Positions 35,328-44,242 of a stretch of 64,000 bases of DNA are shown here, one piece after another. The first letter of the stretch is position 1; every line of letters starts with the position of its first letter. Under the pieces are notes generated by a model, which saw only the letters and a list, made by a program, of their open reading frames with translations, had not been told where the DNA came from and did not search any database. This DNA is from Segniliparus rugosus ATCC BAA-974 (GTDB taxonomy: Bacteria; Actinomycetota; Actinomycetes; Mycobacteriales; Mycobacteriaceae), in assembly GCF_000185725.2 (NCBI RefSeq), contig NZ_KI391954.1:806001-870000 (forward strand). Reading direction: 5' to 3'. Made by a program: the position numbers and the translations under genes.

Positions 35328-37278
35328 GCGAGATCGGGTCGCGTCCCTACCCGGAGCCGTGGGGCGAGGTGCAGAAGCTGGTCGCCGAGCCCGTGTGGCT
35401 GGGGGTGAGCGAGGTCGAGCTGGCGGATCTCGCGCAGACGCTGCGCGCAGTGGCGGATCTGGAGCGCGCGAGCGGCGACGAGATCCACTCCCACGCGGGA
35501 CGGCTGGAAGACAATCACGCCGGGGGCGGCCTGGACGTTGGGCCGGAGGCGCTGCGCCGCGACTCTGCAGCCCTACACGTGCACGCGGAGCGTTGCGAGA
35601 GGGCGGCGGCGATCCTCGACGAGGCCGCCCTGGAGTCGCGTGAGGCGAAGGTCGATCTCAGCGTGCTCGGCGCGTACGCGCAGTCCGAGCAGGAGTCGTG
35701 GGACGTGCTGCTCAAACAGACCGCGAACTCGCGTTGGGTGCAGAAGCTCGCCGCCAAGAGCCTCGCGAAGGCGCAAGCCGCCGCGAAGGCGAGAGCGGAC
35801 AAGGCCGAGACGTTCTTCGCGGCGAAGATCCGCGAGCACGACAAACTCCACGAGGAAGAGATCGTCGTCGGGCGAGTCGATCTGGACGAGGTCGACGGGC
35901 CAGCTGCCCAGCCCGCGAGGAATGCGGCCGTCGAACCACAGCCAGAGGTCGCAGCGCGGCCCGCCGAAGCGCAGTGGCGGGAGGCCGCCGACGCGGGCGC
36001 GTTCGAGCACCACAACAACGCCTGGCCCCCGCAGCACGAGGGCCGCCCGAGTGTCGATCCGGCCGCCGCGACATCCGCGCAATCCGGTTCCGCCGTGCTG
36101 GAGCACGACACGAGCCCGGCCGCGACCGAGGCGCAATCCGCCGACCTCGCGGTGCCGGGCGAGGTGGTGGACGTCGACCTCGCGGAACAGGCTGACACCG
36201 CGACGATGGGCGCGGCAGGCTCCATGACCGGGCAGGCGTTCAACCTCGCCAACGCGGAGGAGCAGTACCGGTCGCCTGGCGCTCGTGGCTATCACGGGGA
36301 CGAAGGTTTCTTCGGGGACCGCCGCGACGGGGCGCTGGCCCAGGACCCCAAGAGCAGGCTCGCGCGCCTGGCGCAATGGGTCAAGGCGCAGCCTGGATTC
36401 GTGGACGGGCGCGGCCTGGCGGTGAGCGGGGAGCCCCGCTACGCGCTCGCGATGCACCTGGACTCCGAGGGCGGCGAGCACGTCTTCCTGCACAGCGACA
36501 TCGGCCCAGGTCTGCTCTTGGTCCCGATCCCGCTCGGAGTGTGGCCGGGGTGGGAGTACACCGGGGACTACAACACCCGCGCCGGGATGCTCGGCCACCC
36601 CGACCCCGTCTACTCCGCGAAACGGCTCTTCGAGGAGCGCCAAGCTGCGTGGGCGGCGCACGGCCTCGCCTACTCCCTGGTCGGGATCGCCACCAGCTAC
36701 CAGATCCCCGAACCCGAGTCCGCACGACGAGCCGTGCAACCTTTGAACGACGCGCTCAAAGGCTCGCGCGGTCGAAGCCCCCTTCATCGTGGAGGCGGAC
36801 GGCCCGCTCGTGGAGCCGGAGGACGGGACCGCGCACCCGCTCCAGTTCACCGCCCCCGAGCTCTATACAGCGCTGGAGAAGATCTTCGCCACCCCCTGGG
36901 CCCCCCGCGCGCGTAGCGCCGCTCTCGGCTGGATCGCCTCCATCATCGAAGGCTCCGGCGCGGAAGACCGCGAATCCTTCGCTAACATCGTCGGCGCGAT
37001 CCGATCCGGACGATTACCGACCGCCGAGGCTGTGCAGGCGGCGTGGCAGGACGGCGCGCTGGTCGCAGCCCAGACCAAACGCAACCTCGACCACGCTATG
37101 ACGACCCCAGCGGAGCAGCGCGGCTGGTTCCACTTCACCGGATACCTCGCCTACCACCGCGCCCTCATCGGCCTCAAAGCACTCGACCACTGGGGACAAA
37201 GCCAAGCCGGGGACGACCACCGCTTCGTCCACGACATCGCCTACCTCACCGTCAAAGCCAGAGAGAACGACGGCGACC
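35324..37278 (+). pseudogene. large ESX-toxin-like helical protein, frameshifted and cut by IS
   Basis: GTG 35324 overlaps the previous stop. Residues about 20-180 are a helical domain with long heptad-like stretches (VSEVELADLAQTLRAVADLE; KLAAKSLAKAQAAAKARADK) as in ESX-secreted toxin N-termini; 190-310 is a Pro/Ala/Glu linker; then a globular part (QDPKSRLARLAQWVKAQPGF, VWPGWEYTGDYNTR). An extra G near 36762 breaks the frame; the next frame continues APFIVEADGPLVEPEDG to the IS boundary at 37278. Toxin function is inference; no catalytic motif is recognised. Confidence 0.5.
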
Positions 37279-37337
37279 CTGGTCTGTTCCCGGTTTTCCG
37301 GACGCCGATCTTGCCGGGATGATGTTCTGGCAGAGAA

Positions 37338-37640
37338 ATGGAGTTTGTTGTGCCTGAGGCGTATCCCGAGGAGTTCCGCCGTCGTGCGGTGGAGCTGGTG
37401 AGGTCGGGCGGGCAGCTGTTCGCGAGGATCGCGAAAGACCTGGGCGTGCATGAGAGCACGTTGCGGAACTGGGCGAGCAGGGCGGATGTGAACGAGGGCC
37501 GCAAGGAGGGCGTGAGCAGCGAGGAACGCAAGGAGCTGGTCGAATTGCGACGCCGCAACCGCGTGCTGGAGACGGAGAACGAGATCTTGCGTCGAGCGTC
37601 GGCCCTGTTCGCGAGGGAGAGTCTGCCCGGCCCAAAATGA
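37338..37640 (+). CDS. IS3-family transposase OrfA
   Basis: 100 residues. An HTH_38/IS3 orfA domain (YPEEFRRRAVELVRSGGQLF, DLGVHESTLRNWA) is followed by a leucine-zipper-like coil (ELRRRNRVLETENEILRRAS). It binds the IS ends. The stop overlaps the orfB start in AAAATGA, so orfB is made by coupling or by frameshifting on the A-run. Confidence 0.9.
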   Translation: MEFVVPEAYPEEFRRRAVELVRSGGQLFARIAKDLGVHESTLRNWASRADVNEGRKEGVSSEERKELVELRRRNRVLETENEILRRASALFARESLPGPK

Positions 37641-38509
37641 TCTTCCGGCTGGTCCGTGAGATGGCCGACGACGGTCTGCCCGTCACGGCGGCCTGCCGGG
37701 TTTTGCGGGTTTCCCGCTCGGGGTATTACGAGTGGCGAGATCGTCCGTCGAGCCCGCGTGAGGTCGCGGACGAGGCGTTGGGCAGCACGATCCGCGACGT
37801 CTGGTCGGGCTCGCGTGAGACCTACGGCGTTCGGCGGGTCCACGCCGAGCTGCGTCTCGGGCTCGGGACGCGTGTGGGGCGCAAACGCGTCTGGCGGCTG
37901 ATGCGCTCGGCCGGGATCGCGGGAGCCTGTGCCCGCAAACGGTTCCGAAGGGGGAAGCCAGACGCGGCGACGCATCCCGACTTGGTCAAACGCCAGTTCC
38001 AGGCGGACGGGTCGAACAAGTTGTGGGTCACCGACGTCACCCAGCACCCCACGAGGGAGGGCTGGGTCTATTGCGCGGTGGTCCTAGACGTGTTCTCCCG
38101 CAGGGTCGTGGGCTGGTCGATAGCGGACCACATCCGCGCCGAACTGGTGGTGGACGCCTTGGACATGGCACGTTGGCGGCGCAAACCGCACGGGACGGTG
38201 GTGCATTCGGATCGCGGGAGCCAATACGTGTCGTGGCTCTTCGGACACAGGCTGAGAGAGGCGGGACTGCTCGGGTCGATGGGCGCCGTGGCCTGCGCCT
38301 ACGACAACGCCCTGATGGAGTCCTTCTTCTCTTCCATGCAGGTCGAGCTCCTCGACCGGTGCGACTGGAACACCCGCGCCGAACTCGCCCAGGCGGTCTT
38401 CGAATGGATCGAAGCCTTCTACAACCCGGTCAGACGGCACAGCGCGATCGGCTACCACTCGCCCCTCCACTATGAGACCCTGCCCGCCACCGCAGCGAGT
38501 GTGGCATGA
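37637..38509 (+). CDS. IS3-family transposase OrfB
   Basis: 290 residues with the rve integrase core. The DDE triad is present: D in WVTDVTQHPT, D in VVHSDRGSQYVS, and E in DNALMESFFSSMQ. The N-terminal HTH_21 region (SRSGYYEWRDRP; RETYGVRRVHAEL) is also complete. The enzyme looks functional, so the IS may still be active. Confidence 0.92.
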   Translation: MIFRLVREMADDGLPVTAACRVLRVSRSGYYEWRDRPSSPREVADEALGSTIRDVWSGSRETYGVRRVHAELRLGLGTRVGRKRVWRLMRSAGIAGACARKRFRRGKPDAATHPDLVKRQFQADGSNKLWVTDVTQHPTREGWVYCAVVLDVFSRRVVGWSIADHIRAELVVDALDMARWRRKPHGTVVHSDRGSQYVSWLFGHRLREAGLLGSMGAVACAYDNALMESFFSSMQVELLDRCDWNTRAELAQAVFEWIEAFYNPVRRHSAIGYHSPLHYETLPATAASVA

Positions 38510-38548
38510 TCAGAAAGTTCACCTGTCCGGGGAAACGGGAACACACCA

Positions 38549-39436
38549 CTCCAGGACTTGCGCCCCCTGATCGCGGCAGAGTGGCACCCCACTAAGAACG
38601 GGACGCTCACCCCTGCGGACGTGACCCTGACAGCCCCAGACAACGTCTGGTGGCAATGCTCTCGATGCGGCAAGGCGTGGCAAGGCATAGTCAGCAGACG
38701 CGTGAACAGAAACCCCAACTGCCGCAAATGCGTCTCCCAGCTTCACGGCGAGCAACGTAGGAAGCCCCTACCTGGTAAAGCCCTCGCAGACACGCACCCC
38801 ACCCTCGCTTTGCAGTGGCATCCGAGCAAGAACCCCTCCCTGAGACCTGAGGACGTGACTGCTTCAAGCGGCGAAAGACCCTGGTGGAAGTGCCCGGTCT
38901 GCGATCGCGAATGGCAAGCAATCGTCTGGGCAAGAACGCGACGAGGACATGGCTGCAAGTCTTGCGCGACCAAAAAAGTGGCAAAACGGTTCAGCGTGCC
39001 TGCTCCAGGTTCCTCGCTCGCAGACAAACGCCCCGAACTCATGCCATTCTGGGATGTCGAGGAGAACGGCAACCTCAAGCCCACAGATCTAACACCTTCT
39101 TGTCATACGCGTGTTCGATGGAAGTGTCCTCGGTGTGGTAGACAATGGCTGACTGTCCCCGGAGCTGCCGGAGTCAATAGTTGCGTCCGAAATCCGAAAA
39201 CATGTCTTCGACTGGTCCGACCGGGGAAATCACTAGCAGAAAAGTTCCCAGAAATAGCCTCGCAGTGGCACCCTGTTCTGAATGAGGACATTACACCGGA
39301 GGATGTCCACGCCAAGTCTGAGTATCCGTACTGGTGGCAGTGCGAGCAGTGCAACCGTGAATGGCAGGCATCCCCAGAGCGGAGAACGAAAAACATGTAC
39401 CTGTGCAAGATCTGTAAGACAACGGCGAAGCCATAG
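38549..39436 (+). CDS. four-repeat zinc-ribbon protein, 5' end cut by IS
   Basis: About 292 residues from the possible TTG 38558; the true start was probably removed by the IS that ends at 38548. It consists of four repeats of about 65-70 residues: a WHP-x2-N motif, P-x-DV, then WW-x-C-x2-C-x3-W and a closing C-x2-C (NCRKC, GCKSC, LCKIC; the third repeat is degenerate). This is the treble-clef/zinc-ribbon DUF4379 pattern, usually attached to VSR-like nucleases. Here no nuclease domain follows, but the gene at 40241 has both. Likely nucleic-acid binding. Confidence 0.65.
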   Translation, partial: LQDLRPLIAAEWHPTKNGTLTPADVTLTAPDNVWWQCSRCGKAWQGIVSRRVNRNPNCRKCVSQLHGEQRRKPLPGKALADTHPTLALQWHPSKNPSLRPEDVTASSGERPWWKCPVCDREWQAIVWARTRRGHGCKSCATKKVAKRFSVPAPGSSLADKRPELMPFWDVEENGNLKPTDLTPSCHTRVRWKCPRCGRQWLTVPGAAGVNSCVRNPKTCLRLVRPGKSLAEKFPEIASQWHPVLNEDITPEDVHAKSEYPYWWQCEQCNREWQASPERRTKNMYLCKICKTTAKP

Positions 39437-39667
39437 ATGTTAGCTCTAAGCAACTATGGACAAGGAAGACGAGATGCATGGACAAGACGTCGTTATACGC
39501 CGTCGTCGCAGCTGGTGAGGCGGTTTCGCAACCAACCCGTGGCTGCGGTCATCGCGGGAAGTGCTACGGGGTTCGATCCGGGGAGCATGCTGCGGCGGGT
39601 CGTGCTCGGCGGTGTCATCTCGGTCGTTGTCGGAGTCCTCGAACTCGGGATGGCTGATCGAGCGTGA
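39437..39667 (+). CDS. possible small hydrophobic protein
   Basis: 76 residues. The C-terminal half (VIAGSATGFDPGSMLRRVVL, GVISVVVGVLELGM) could form a membrane helix, and its stop overlaps the next GTG start (39664). The N-terminal 25 residues look less like protein. The start is uncertain, and no family is recognised. Confidence 0.3.
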   Translation: MLALSNYGQGRRDAWTRRRYTPSSQLVRRFRNQPVAAVIAGSATGFDPGSMLRRVVLGGVISVVVGVLELGMADRA

Positions 39668-40167
39668 AGGGCGCGAGTGGCACGGTTCGGAGTTCCGAGC
39701 TGGGCTCTGTAGCTGAGCCGATCGCTCACGCCGCTCACGCGGGTCAGACCGACAAGGCCGGTGAGCCGTACACAGGGCATTTGTCTCGGGTAGCGGCGCG
39801 TTTGGAGACGGAAGGCCCCGAGGCGGTCGCGGCGGGATGGCTGCACGACGCCATCGAGGACACGAGCACCACAAGGGCGGACTTGCTGAACGCGGGTATC
39901 CCCGAGCGCGTGGTGCGCGTGGTCGAGTTGCTGACCAGGACCGGCAAACCCGACGACGAGTACTACGCAGCGATCAAGAATGATCAGTCGGCGCTCGCGG
40001 TCAAGCTCGCGGACCTCGCCGACAACACCGACCCGCAGCGGCTCGCCGCGCTCCCCGCCGAGCGGCAGGCCAAACTACGGACGAAGTATGCGAAGGCGTA
40101 CCGGGCGCTCGGCAGGGACGATTTTGCCGTGGCGTTAGAAGCGTCCGCTCAGTCTGAGGAGGGATGA
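39664..40167 (+). CDS. HD-domain small alarmone hydrolase-like protein
   Basis: 167 residues of a stand-alone RelA/SpoT-type HD domain. AHAGQTDKAGEPYTGHLSRV aligns with the HxxxR..G.PYI.H opening, AAGWLHDAIEDT is the HDxxED metal motif, and VKLADLADNTDP is the closing ND-type motif. Such proteins remove the 3'-diphosphate of (p)ppGpp or related signal nucleotides. There is no synthetase domain. Its place in a nuclease-rich cargo block suggests a defence or toxin-control role, for example clearing an alarmone; this is inferred. Confidence 0.7.
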   Translation: MKGASGTVRSSELGSVAEPIAHAAHAGQTDKAGEPYTGHLSRVAARLETEGPEAVAAGWLHDAIEDTSTTRADLLNAGIPERVVRVVELLTRTGKPDDEYYAAIKNDQSALAVKLADLADNTDPQRLAALPAERQAKLRTKYAKAYRALGRDDFAVALEASAQSEEG

Positions 40168-40240
40168 GCCACTGGAGGCGGCTTGCATGAGTCGTATCCT
40201 CAGTGGTGGCTGATCCACCGATGAGAAGTTGGACACGAGG

Positions 40241-41980
40241 ATGAAGACGCAAGAGTGCTCGACGGAGGGGTGTGCGAAGGCGGCGGCGTTCACCACGCGC
40301 ACGAAGCCAGCATGGTGCCTCGACTGCCTAAAAGGGATCTTGAGGAAGGGGGGCATGTCTGCGGCGGAGCCTTTCTCCGGGCCGAAGGCTTACTGGTTGA
40401 TGACTTGCCTGAAGTGCGGCGTTCAAACCCACAACCGGCTGGAATACGTCTTGGAGAAGAACGCGATCGACGAGAAGACCTGTCGGGCGTGCTACTGGGC
40501 TGGCTGGGCTGAAGAACAGCGGGATCTTGTACGGGGAGTTGTTCGGTTGCGTTCGTTGAGCGAAGACCGGATCATCAAGCACCTCGATGCGAACGGTTTC
40601 GACTTGGTGACCCTCGTATCGGAGGCGAACGACGGGAACGGCCCGATCATCACAAAATGTCGAGCGTGCGGACGGATCAGCGCTCAGAGGATGGGCGACA
40701 TCGGTTGGGGGTGCGCGTGCACGAGGAACGGGAAATCCTCCGCTCCTTATGGCCGAGGAATCCCGCTTGTAGACTCCGATTCCTCGGCGTTGAAGTGGTG
40801 GGACCACGAGCGGAATGACGAGGCCGCGTTGCGCTCTGTGACGCTCTTGTCGACCCGGCTGTGCCATTGGCTGTGCCCGAAGTGCGGGGCACAGTTCGAA
40901 GCGAAGGTTCGCGAGATGACCCAATGGTTGTCTTGCCCGGAGTGCTCGGCTCGCCGTTCCGCGCAGTGGCACGAGGAATACGAGAGATGGAAGATCACCC
41001 CCGTTTCGGCAGTGCCAGAGCTGGCGGCGGCGTGGGCCGACGACTCCGATCCGCGGCAGGTGATGGTCGCAGGCGGTTGGGAGTTGCGGCGGTTCCGATG
41101 CCCGGCGGGGCATCACCCCAGGATCGGCCCGCTCACTTTTCTCAAGTCGGGCTGCCCGCATTGCAGAGGCGCGGAGAGTTCGAAGGACAAGGACTACCTC
41201 GCCGATGTGCTGCCGGAGATCGCCTCCCAGTGGCATCCGACCCGCAATGGAAAGCACACCCCGCAGAACGTGGTGTGGAGCTCGAAGAGGTCGGTGTGGT
41301 GGTTGGCCGATTGCTGCGGCCACGAATGGCAGGAACCGGTGGTGAGCCGGAACAAGTACCAGCGGTTGCGCTGCCCGAACTGCCGCACGATTTTGGACTC
41401 ACTCGCGTGGCAAGACCCTGGTCTTGCCGCGGAGTGGAGTCCAACGAACCCGGTCACCGCCTGGCAGATCCGTCCGAACGCCTCGACGCAGTACACACCG
41501 GAATGGATTTGCGCGACCAACCCGGAGCACGTTTGGCAGGCTCCGTTGAGCGGTCGGACCAGAGGATCCGAATGCCCCGAGTGCCGCGAGGCGGGCAAGT
41601 CCAGAGTCGAGCTTGACCACCACGCGGCGGCGGCCGAGGTTTTCGGCAAGTCTCGCTCCGGCGCTACGATCAAGGACGCGGCGTTCACCACGCGGAAATC
41701 CTGGACCGTCGACATCAGCGCCGAGGCCGGAGGCCACCGGGTGGTTGTTGAGTACGACGGGGCCTACTGGCACGCCGCCCCGGCCAAGGTCCTCGTTGAC
41801 GAGCGTAAGAGCCTCGACCTGCTCGCGGCGGGATACGCCGTCGTGCGTCTGCGCGAGGACGATCTCGCGCCATTGGCGATCACCCATCCCCGATACCACG
41901 AAATTCGAGTTTCTTCCAGGGCGCCACGGGCCGAAGCCGTCATGCGAGAGGCGTACGAGTGGGCGACAGGGCTCGTTTGA
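40241..41980 (+). CDS. zinc-ribbon array fused to VSR-like endonuclease
   Basis: About 579 residues from ATG 40241 (TTG 40229 is possible). The N-terminal 460 residues hold many CxxC pairs: two divergent ribbons, then DUF4379-type repeats such as SQWHPTRNGKHTPQNVVW with CPNC, and ATNPEHVWQ with CPEC. The C-terminal 120 residues form a PD-(D/E)XK nuclease of the VSR/DUF559 kind: VDIS (Asp), VVVEYDGAYWH (Glu, His) and DERKSLDLLAAGYAVVRLRE. The catalytic residues appear intact. Relatives occur in defence islands; the target is unknown. Confidence 0.7.
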   Translation: MKTQECSTEGCAKAAAFTTRTKPAWCLDCLKGILRKGGMSAAEPFSGPKAYWLMTCLKCGVQTHNRLEYVLEKNAIDEKTCRACYWAGWAEEQRDLVRGVVRLRSLSEDRIIKHLDANGFDLVTLVSEANDGNGPIITKCRACGRISAQRMGDIGWGCACTRNGKSSAPYGRGIPLVDSDSSALKWWDHERNDEAALRSVTLLSTRLCHWLCPKCGAQFEAKVREMTQWLSCPECSARRSAQWHEEYERWKITPVSAVPELAAAWADDSDPRQVMVAGGWELRRFRCPAGHHPRIGPLTFLKSGCPHCRGAESSKDKDYLADVLPEIASQWHPTRNGKHTPQNVVWSSKRSVWWLADCCGHEWQEPVVSRNKYQRLRCPNCRTILDSLAWQDPGLAAEWSPTNPVTAWQIRPNASTQYTPEWICATNPEHVWQAPLSGRTRGSECPECREAGKSRVELDHHAAAAEVFGKSRSGATIKDAAFTTRKSWTVDISAEAGGHRVVVEYDGAYWHAAPAKVLVDERKSLDLLAAGYAVVRLREDDLAPLAITHPRYHEIRVSSRAPRAEAVMREAYEWATGLV

Positions 41981-42114
41981 CCCGTCAAATCTCCCGGTTC
42001 CCGTTTTGTTGTGTGTGAATCTCTTAAACTAAAAATTGAAGATGGTGACGTGAGGGGAAAAAGTCCGGGAAGAAAAGAGATTGCATTTTTCCTGAGGAAT
42101 GCAAGAATCAACAC

Positions 42115-43560
42115 ATGGGCAAGAAATCCAAGACTCCAAAAACTGGCAGGTCCGGGCGGAACGAGCGGCGCGAGGGATTTTTGTCGCGATCGGGTCTGGT
42201 CCGACACCGGCAGCTGGAGGGGCCGAACATGTACGCGACCACGCTCACGGGCGCTCAGGAAGGGACCTGTATGACGGGAGTCTTCGTGGTCCAGCGCAAT
42301 GTCCGCGAGAAGTCGGTCGAGCGCGAGAGACTCAACTGGGACGGATCTGACTCGTTGCCGCCTTGGCACGAGATCTCGAAGATGGTGGAGCCCGAGCCCC
42401 ACGTCCTCGCGGTCCCGATGCTGCGCCTTGACTCCGCAGATTCGGAGATCGCGTTCCGGGCCGCCGCGATGCTCGGCGCCGGGCACAGGACGAGCGACGA
42501 GGTGCGCCGGATCGACCTGCCGCTCTGGCACCGTTACAGCGCCACCGCGACGGCCGAGCTGCGCGGCCTGGAGCTGCGGATCGAGTTCCTTGGGCGCGAG
42601 TACATGACCATTCCTGTGAAACCGCGCTTCGCGTACCTCCTCGGTGTCTCGCAATCTCTGGGCCTCAATATCGTCAACCCGGAAGAGGGCCATTTCTACG
42701 GCGCGCTGCGTTTGAAAGGGACGGATCTCCCGGCACCACATTGCGCGGTTATCCGGGGGAAGCTGACTCCGAAGCTGGTAGAGGACGCCCTCGGCTGGAC
42801 CCGCATGACACCCCTGGCCGACGCGCTAGGGTTCAAGGCGGACGGAAAGATCCACACCGAGACCGTCACCTACGGCGCGGACGCGGACGGCGAGTTCATC
42901 CCGCGCAACCTGGAGCGGAAGAAGTGCGCCCTCTGCGGAAGCGGCGAGGGGCAGCTCACCCGCGAGCACTGCACCCCGAAGTGGCTCGCGGACCGCATGA
43001 ACGTCACCCCGGTGGTGGTGAGGATGCTGTGCTCGTCGTGCAACGGAAAATTCGGGAAAACATTCGAGGAGCCAGTCGCCGAGCTACACGAGAAGGGCTG
43101 GCTCATCGTGCCCGCCCACCGCTCCGTGGTGCTCCGCTGGGCGGTGAAGACCGCAATCATGCTCTCGACAGCCTCAGGGGTGAGAATCCCGCCAGAGCTA
43201 TTCGCGTTCCTGGACGGAGACTCGACCGACGACCGGCTCACCGTGCACTTCCACGAGTCGCCCCAGCGGCAGCTGCAAGGCTACCGGTACACATTGACGC
43301 ACTTCCGGGGAGAGTACGAGGACTCGTTCCTGTTCTCCATGCTCTTCGACCGGCACTTCTTCGTCGTCGCCCGACCCGCCGACCCGGTGCCGCCGCTGGG
43401 CGCGCTGGCGAACGTCAGCCGATGGCATCCGACCCACCTGCCCGGACATGAGCGGGGGCTTCGAGGCGACACTCAGCACGACGCGATCCTGCGCGAGCAC
43501 TTCGACATTGACCTCGAATACGACCCAGTGCCGACGAAACCGCCGCAACCGCGCCGCTGA
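42115..43560 (+). CDS. HNH/treble-clef domain protein of unknown function
   Basis: 481 residues from ATG 42115; ATG 42229 has a better ribosome site (GGAGG) and would remove a basic 38-residue leader. Near residue 275 a treble-clef HNH-like unit appears: KKCALCGSGEGQLTREHCTP and VVRMLCSSCNGKFGK (CxxC, EHxxP, CxxCN). The N-terminal part contains a globular domain (IPVKPRFAYLLGVSQSLGLN), the C-terminal part another. No catalytic His pair is certain, so nuclease activity is a suggestion. It follows an AT-rich promoter-like stretch at 42010-42110. Confidence 0.55.
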   Translation: MGKKSKTPKTGRSGRNERREGFLSRSGLVRHRQLEGPNMYATTLTGAQEGTCMTGVFVVQRNVREKSVERERLNWDGSDSLPPWHEISKMVEPEPHVLAVPMLRLDSADSEIAFRAAAMLGAGHRTSDEVRRIDLPLWHRYSATATAELRGLELRIEFLGREYMTIPVKPRFAYLLGVSQSLGLNIVNPEEGHFYGALRLKGTDLPAPHCAVIRGKLTPKLVEDALGWTRMTPLADALGFKADGKIHTETVTYGADADGEFIPRNLERKKCALCGSGEGQLTREHCTPKWLADRMNVTPVVVRMLCSSCNGKFGKTFEEPVAELHEKGWLIVPAHRSVVLRWAVKTAIMLSTASGVRIPPELFAFLDGDSTDDRLTVHFHESPQRQLQGYRYTLTHFRGEYEDSFLFSMLFDRHFFVVARPADPVPPLGALANVSRWHPTHLPGHERGLRGDTQHDAILREHFDIDLEYDPVPTKPPQPRR

Positions 43561-43615
43561 CCCCGGTCCGGCAGTGCAAGCCCCGATCCTCCCGGCCAAG
43601 TCGGCTCTATCCCGT

Positions 43616-44242
43616 TCAGAACGGCACAGGAGCCCCGCGCTCCGCGTCTGGCCATTGGACTGCGGTCAACACCTTGCGTCGCGTCTGTGTGGCGCTGAGG
43701 GGCGTTTCCCGGCCGAGCGCGACTGCGCCGATGAGCGCGAGGAAGATCGCGTCGGCTTCGTCGTCCTTCTTGAGGACGAGCTCCGGGTAGAGGTGCTGCG
43801 CCGCGCCGAAGACCTCAAGCTTCTTCGCGTTGCCTGTGCCGACAGCGAACTTCTTCAGCGTGGACGGCGCGCAGACCGCCACCGGGACGCCGAGGCAGTG
43901 AAGCCGGTTGACCAGCTCCCACCAAACATGGGCGCGGCATTGCGGCGAGTCGGCGGCCGAAACGTGCGACAGGTCCTCGATCACAATCATTGCGACGCTC
44001 TCGCACTGGTCGAGGACGGCCGCCATGATCTCGTCCACGAGCGAACGGTGCCGCGCGAGGTGGTCGGCGACGCGGTCCCGGCACTCGGCGCTGCTCACCG
44101 TTGTCACGAAGGGGGCCGCCGACCCTGCGCCGAGGACTGCGATCCCGGCGCTCACCGGGCGGCTGGCCAAGGTCAGGCCGACAATGGCGCCGCGGAGAGG
44201 CCGGTCCGCTTTTGCGGCCCGGAGCGGCAGGGCGGTGGTCAT
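43616..44242 (-). CDS. RuvC-like resolvase, first catalytic Asp replaced
   Basis: 208 residues with the actinophage/AICE RuvC-like layout: MIVIEDLSHV (catalytic Glu), PVAVCAPSTLKKFAVGTGNA and KKDDEADAIFLALIGAVALG (C-terminal acidic pair). The expected opening GLDLSLT is GLTLASRP here, so the first Asp is Thr. It may be inactive or need another acid. It is the last gene of the transfer operon, overlapping the FtsK-like gene by four bases. Confidence 0.65.
   Translation of the reverse strand: MTTALPLRAAKADRPLRGAIVGLTLASRPVSAGIAVLGAGSAAPFVTTVSSAECRDRVADHLARHRSLVDEIMAAVLDQCESVAMIVIEDLSHVSAADSPQCRAHVWWELVNRLHCLGVPVAVCAPSTLKKFAVGTGNAKKLEVFGAAQHLYPELVLKKDDEADAIFLALIGAVALGRETPLSATQTRRKVLTAVQWPDAERGAPVPF

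Larger units (their letters stand above)
37279..38548 (+). mobile_element. IS3-family insertion sequence, about 1.27 kb
   Basis: Imperfect terminal inverted repeats: TGGTCTGTTCCCGGTTTTCC at 37279, and, read inward from 38548 on the other strand, TGGTGTGTTCCCGTTTCCCC; both continue GGAC. Between them lie an orfA and orfB with intact DDE residues. No clean target duplication is seen (CCC left, CTC right). Both flanking genes are truncated at the ends, which suggests insertion with loss of some sequence. Confidence 0.8.
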
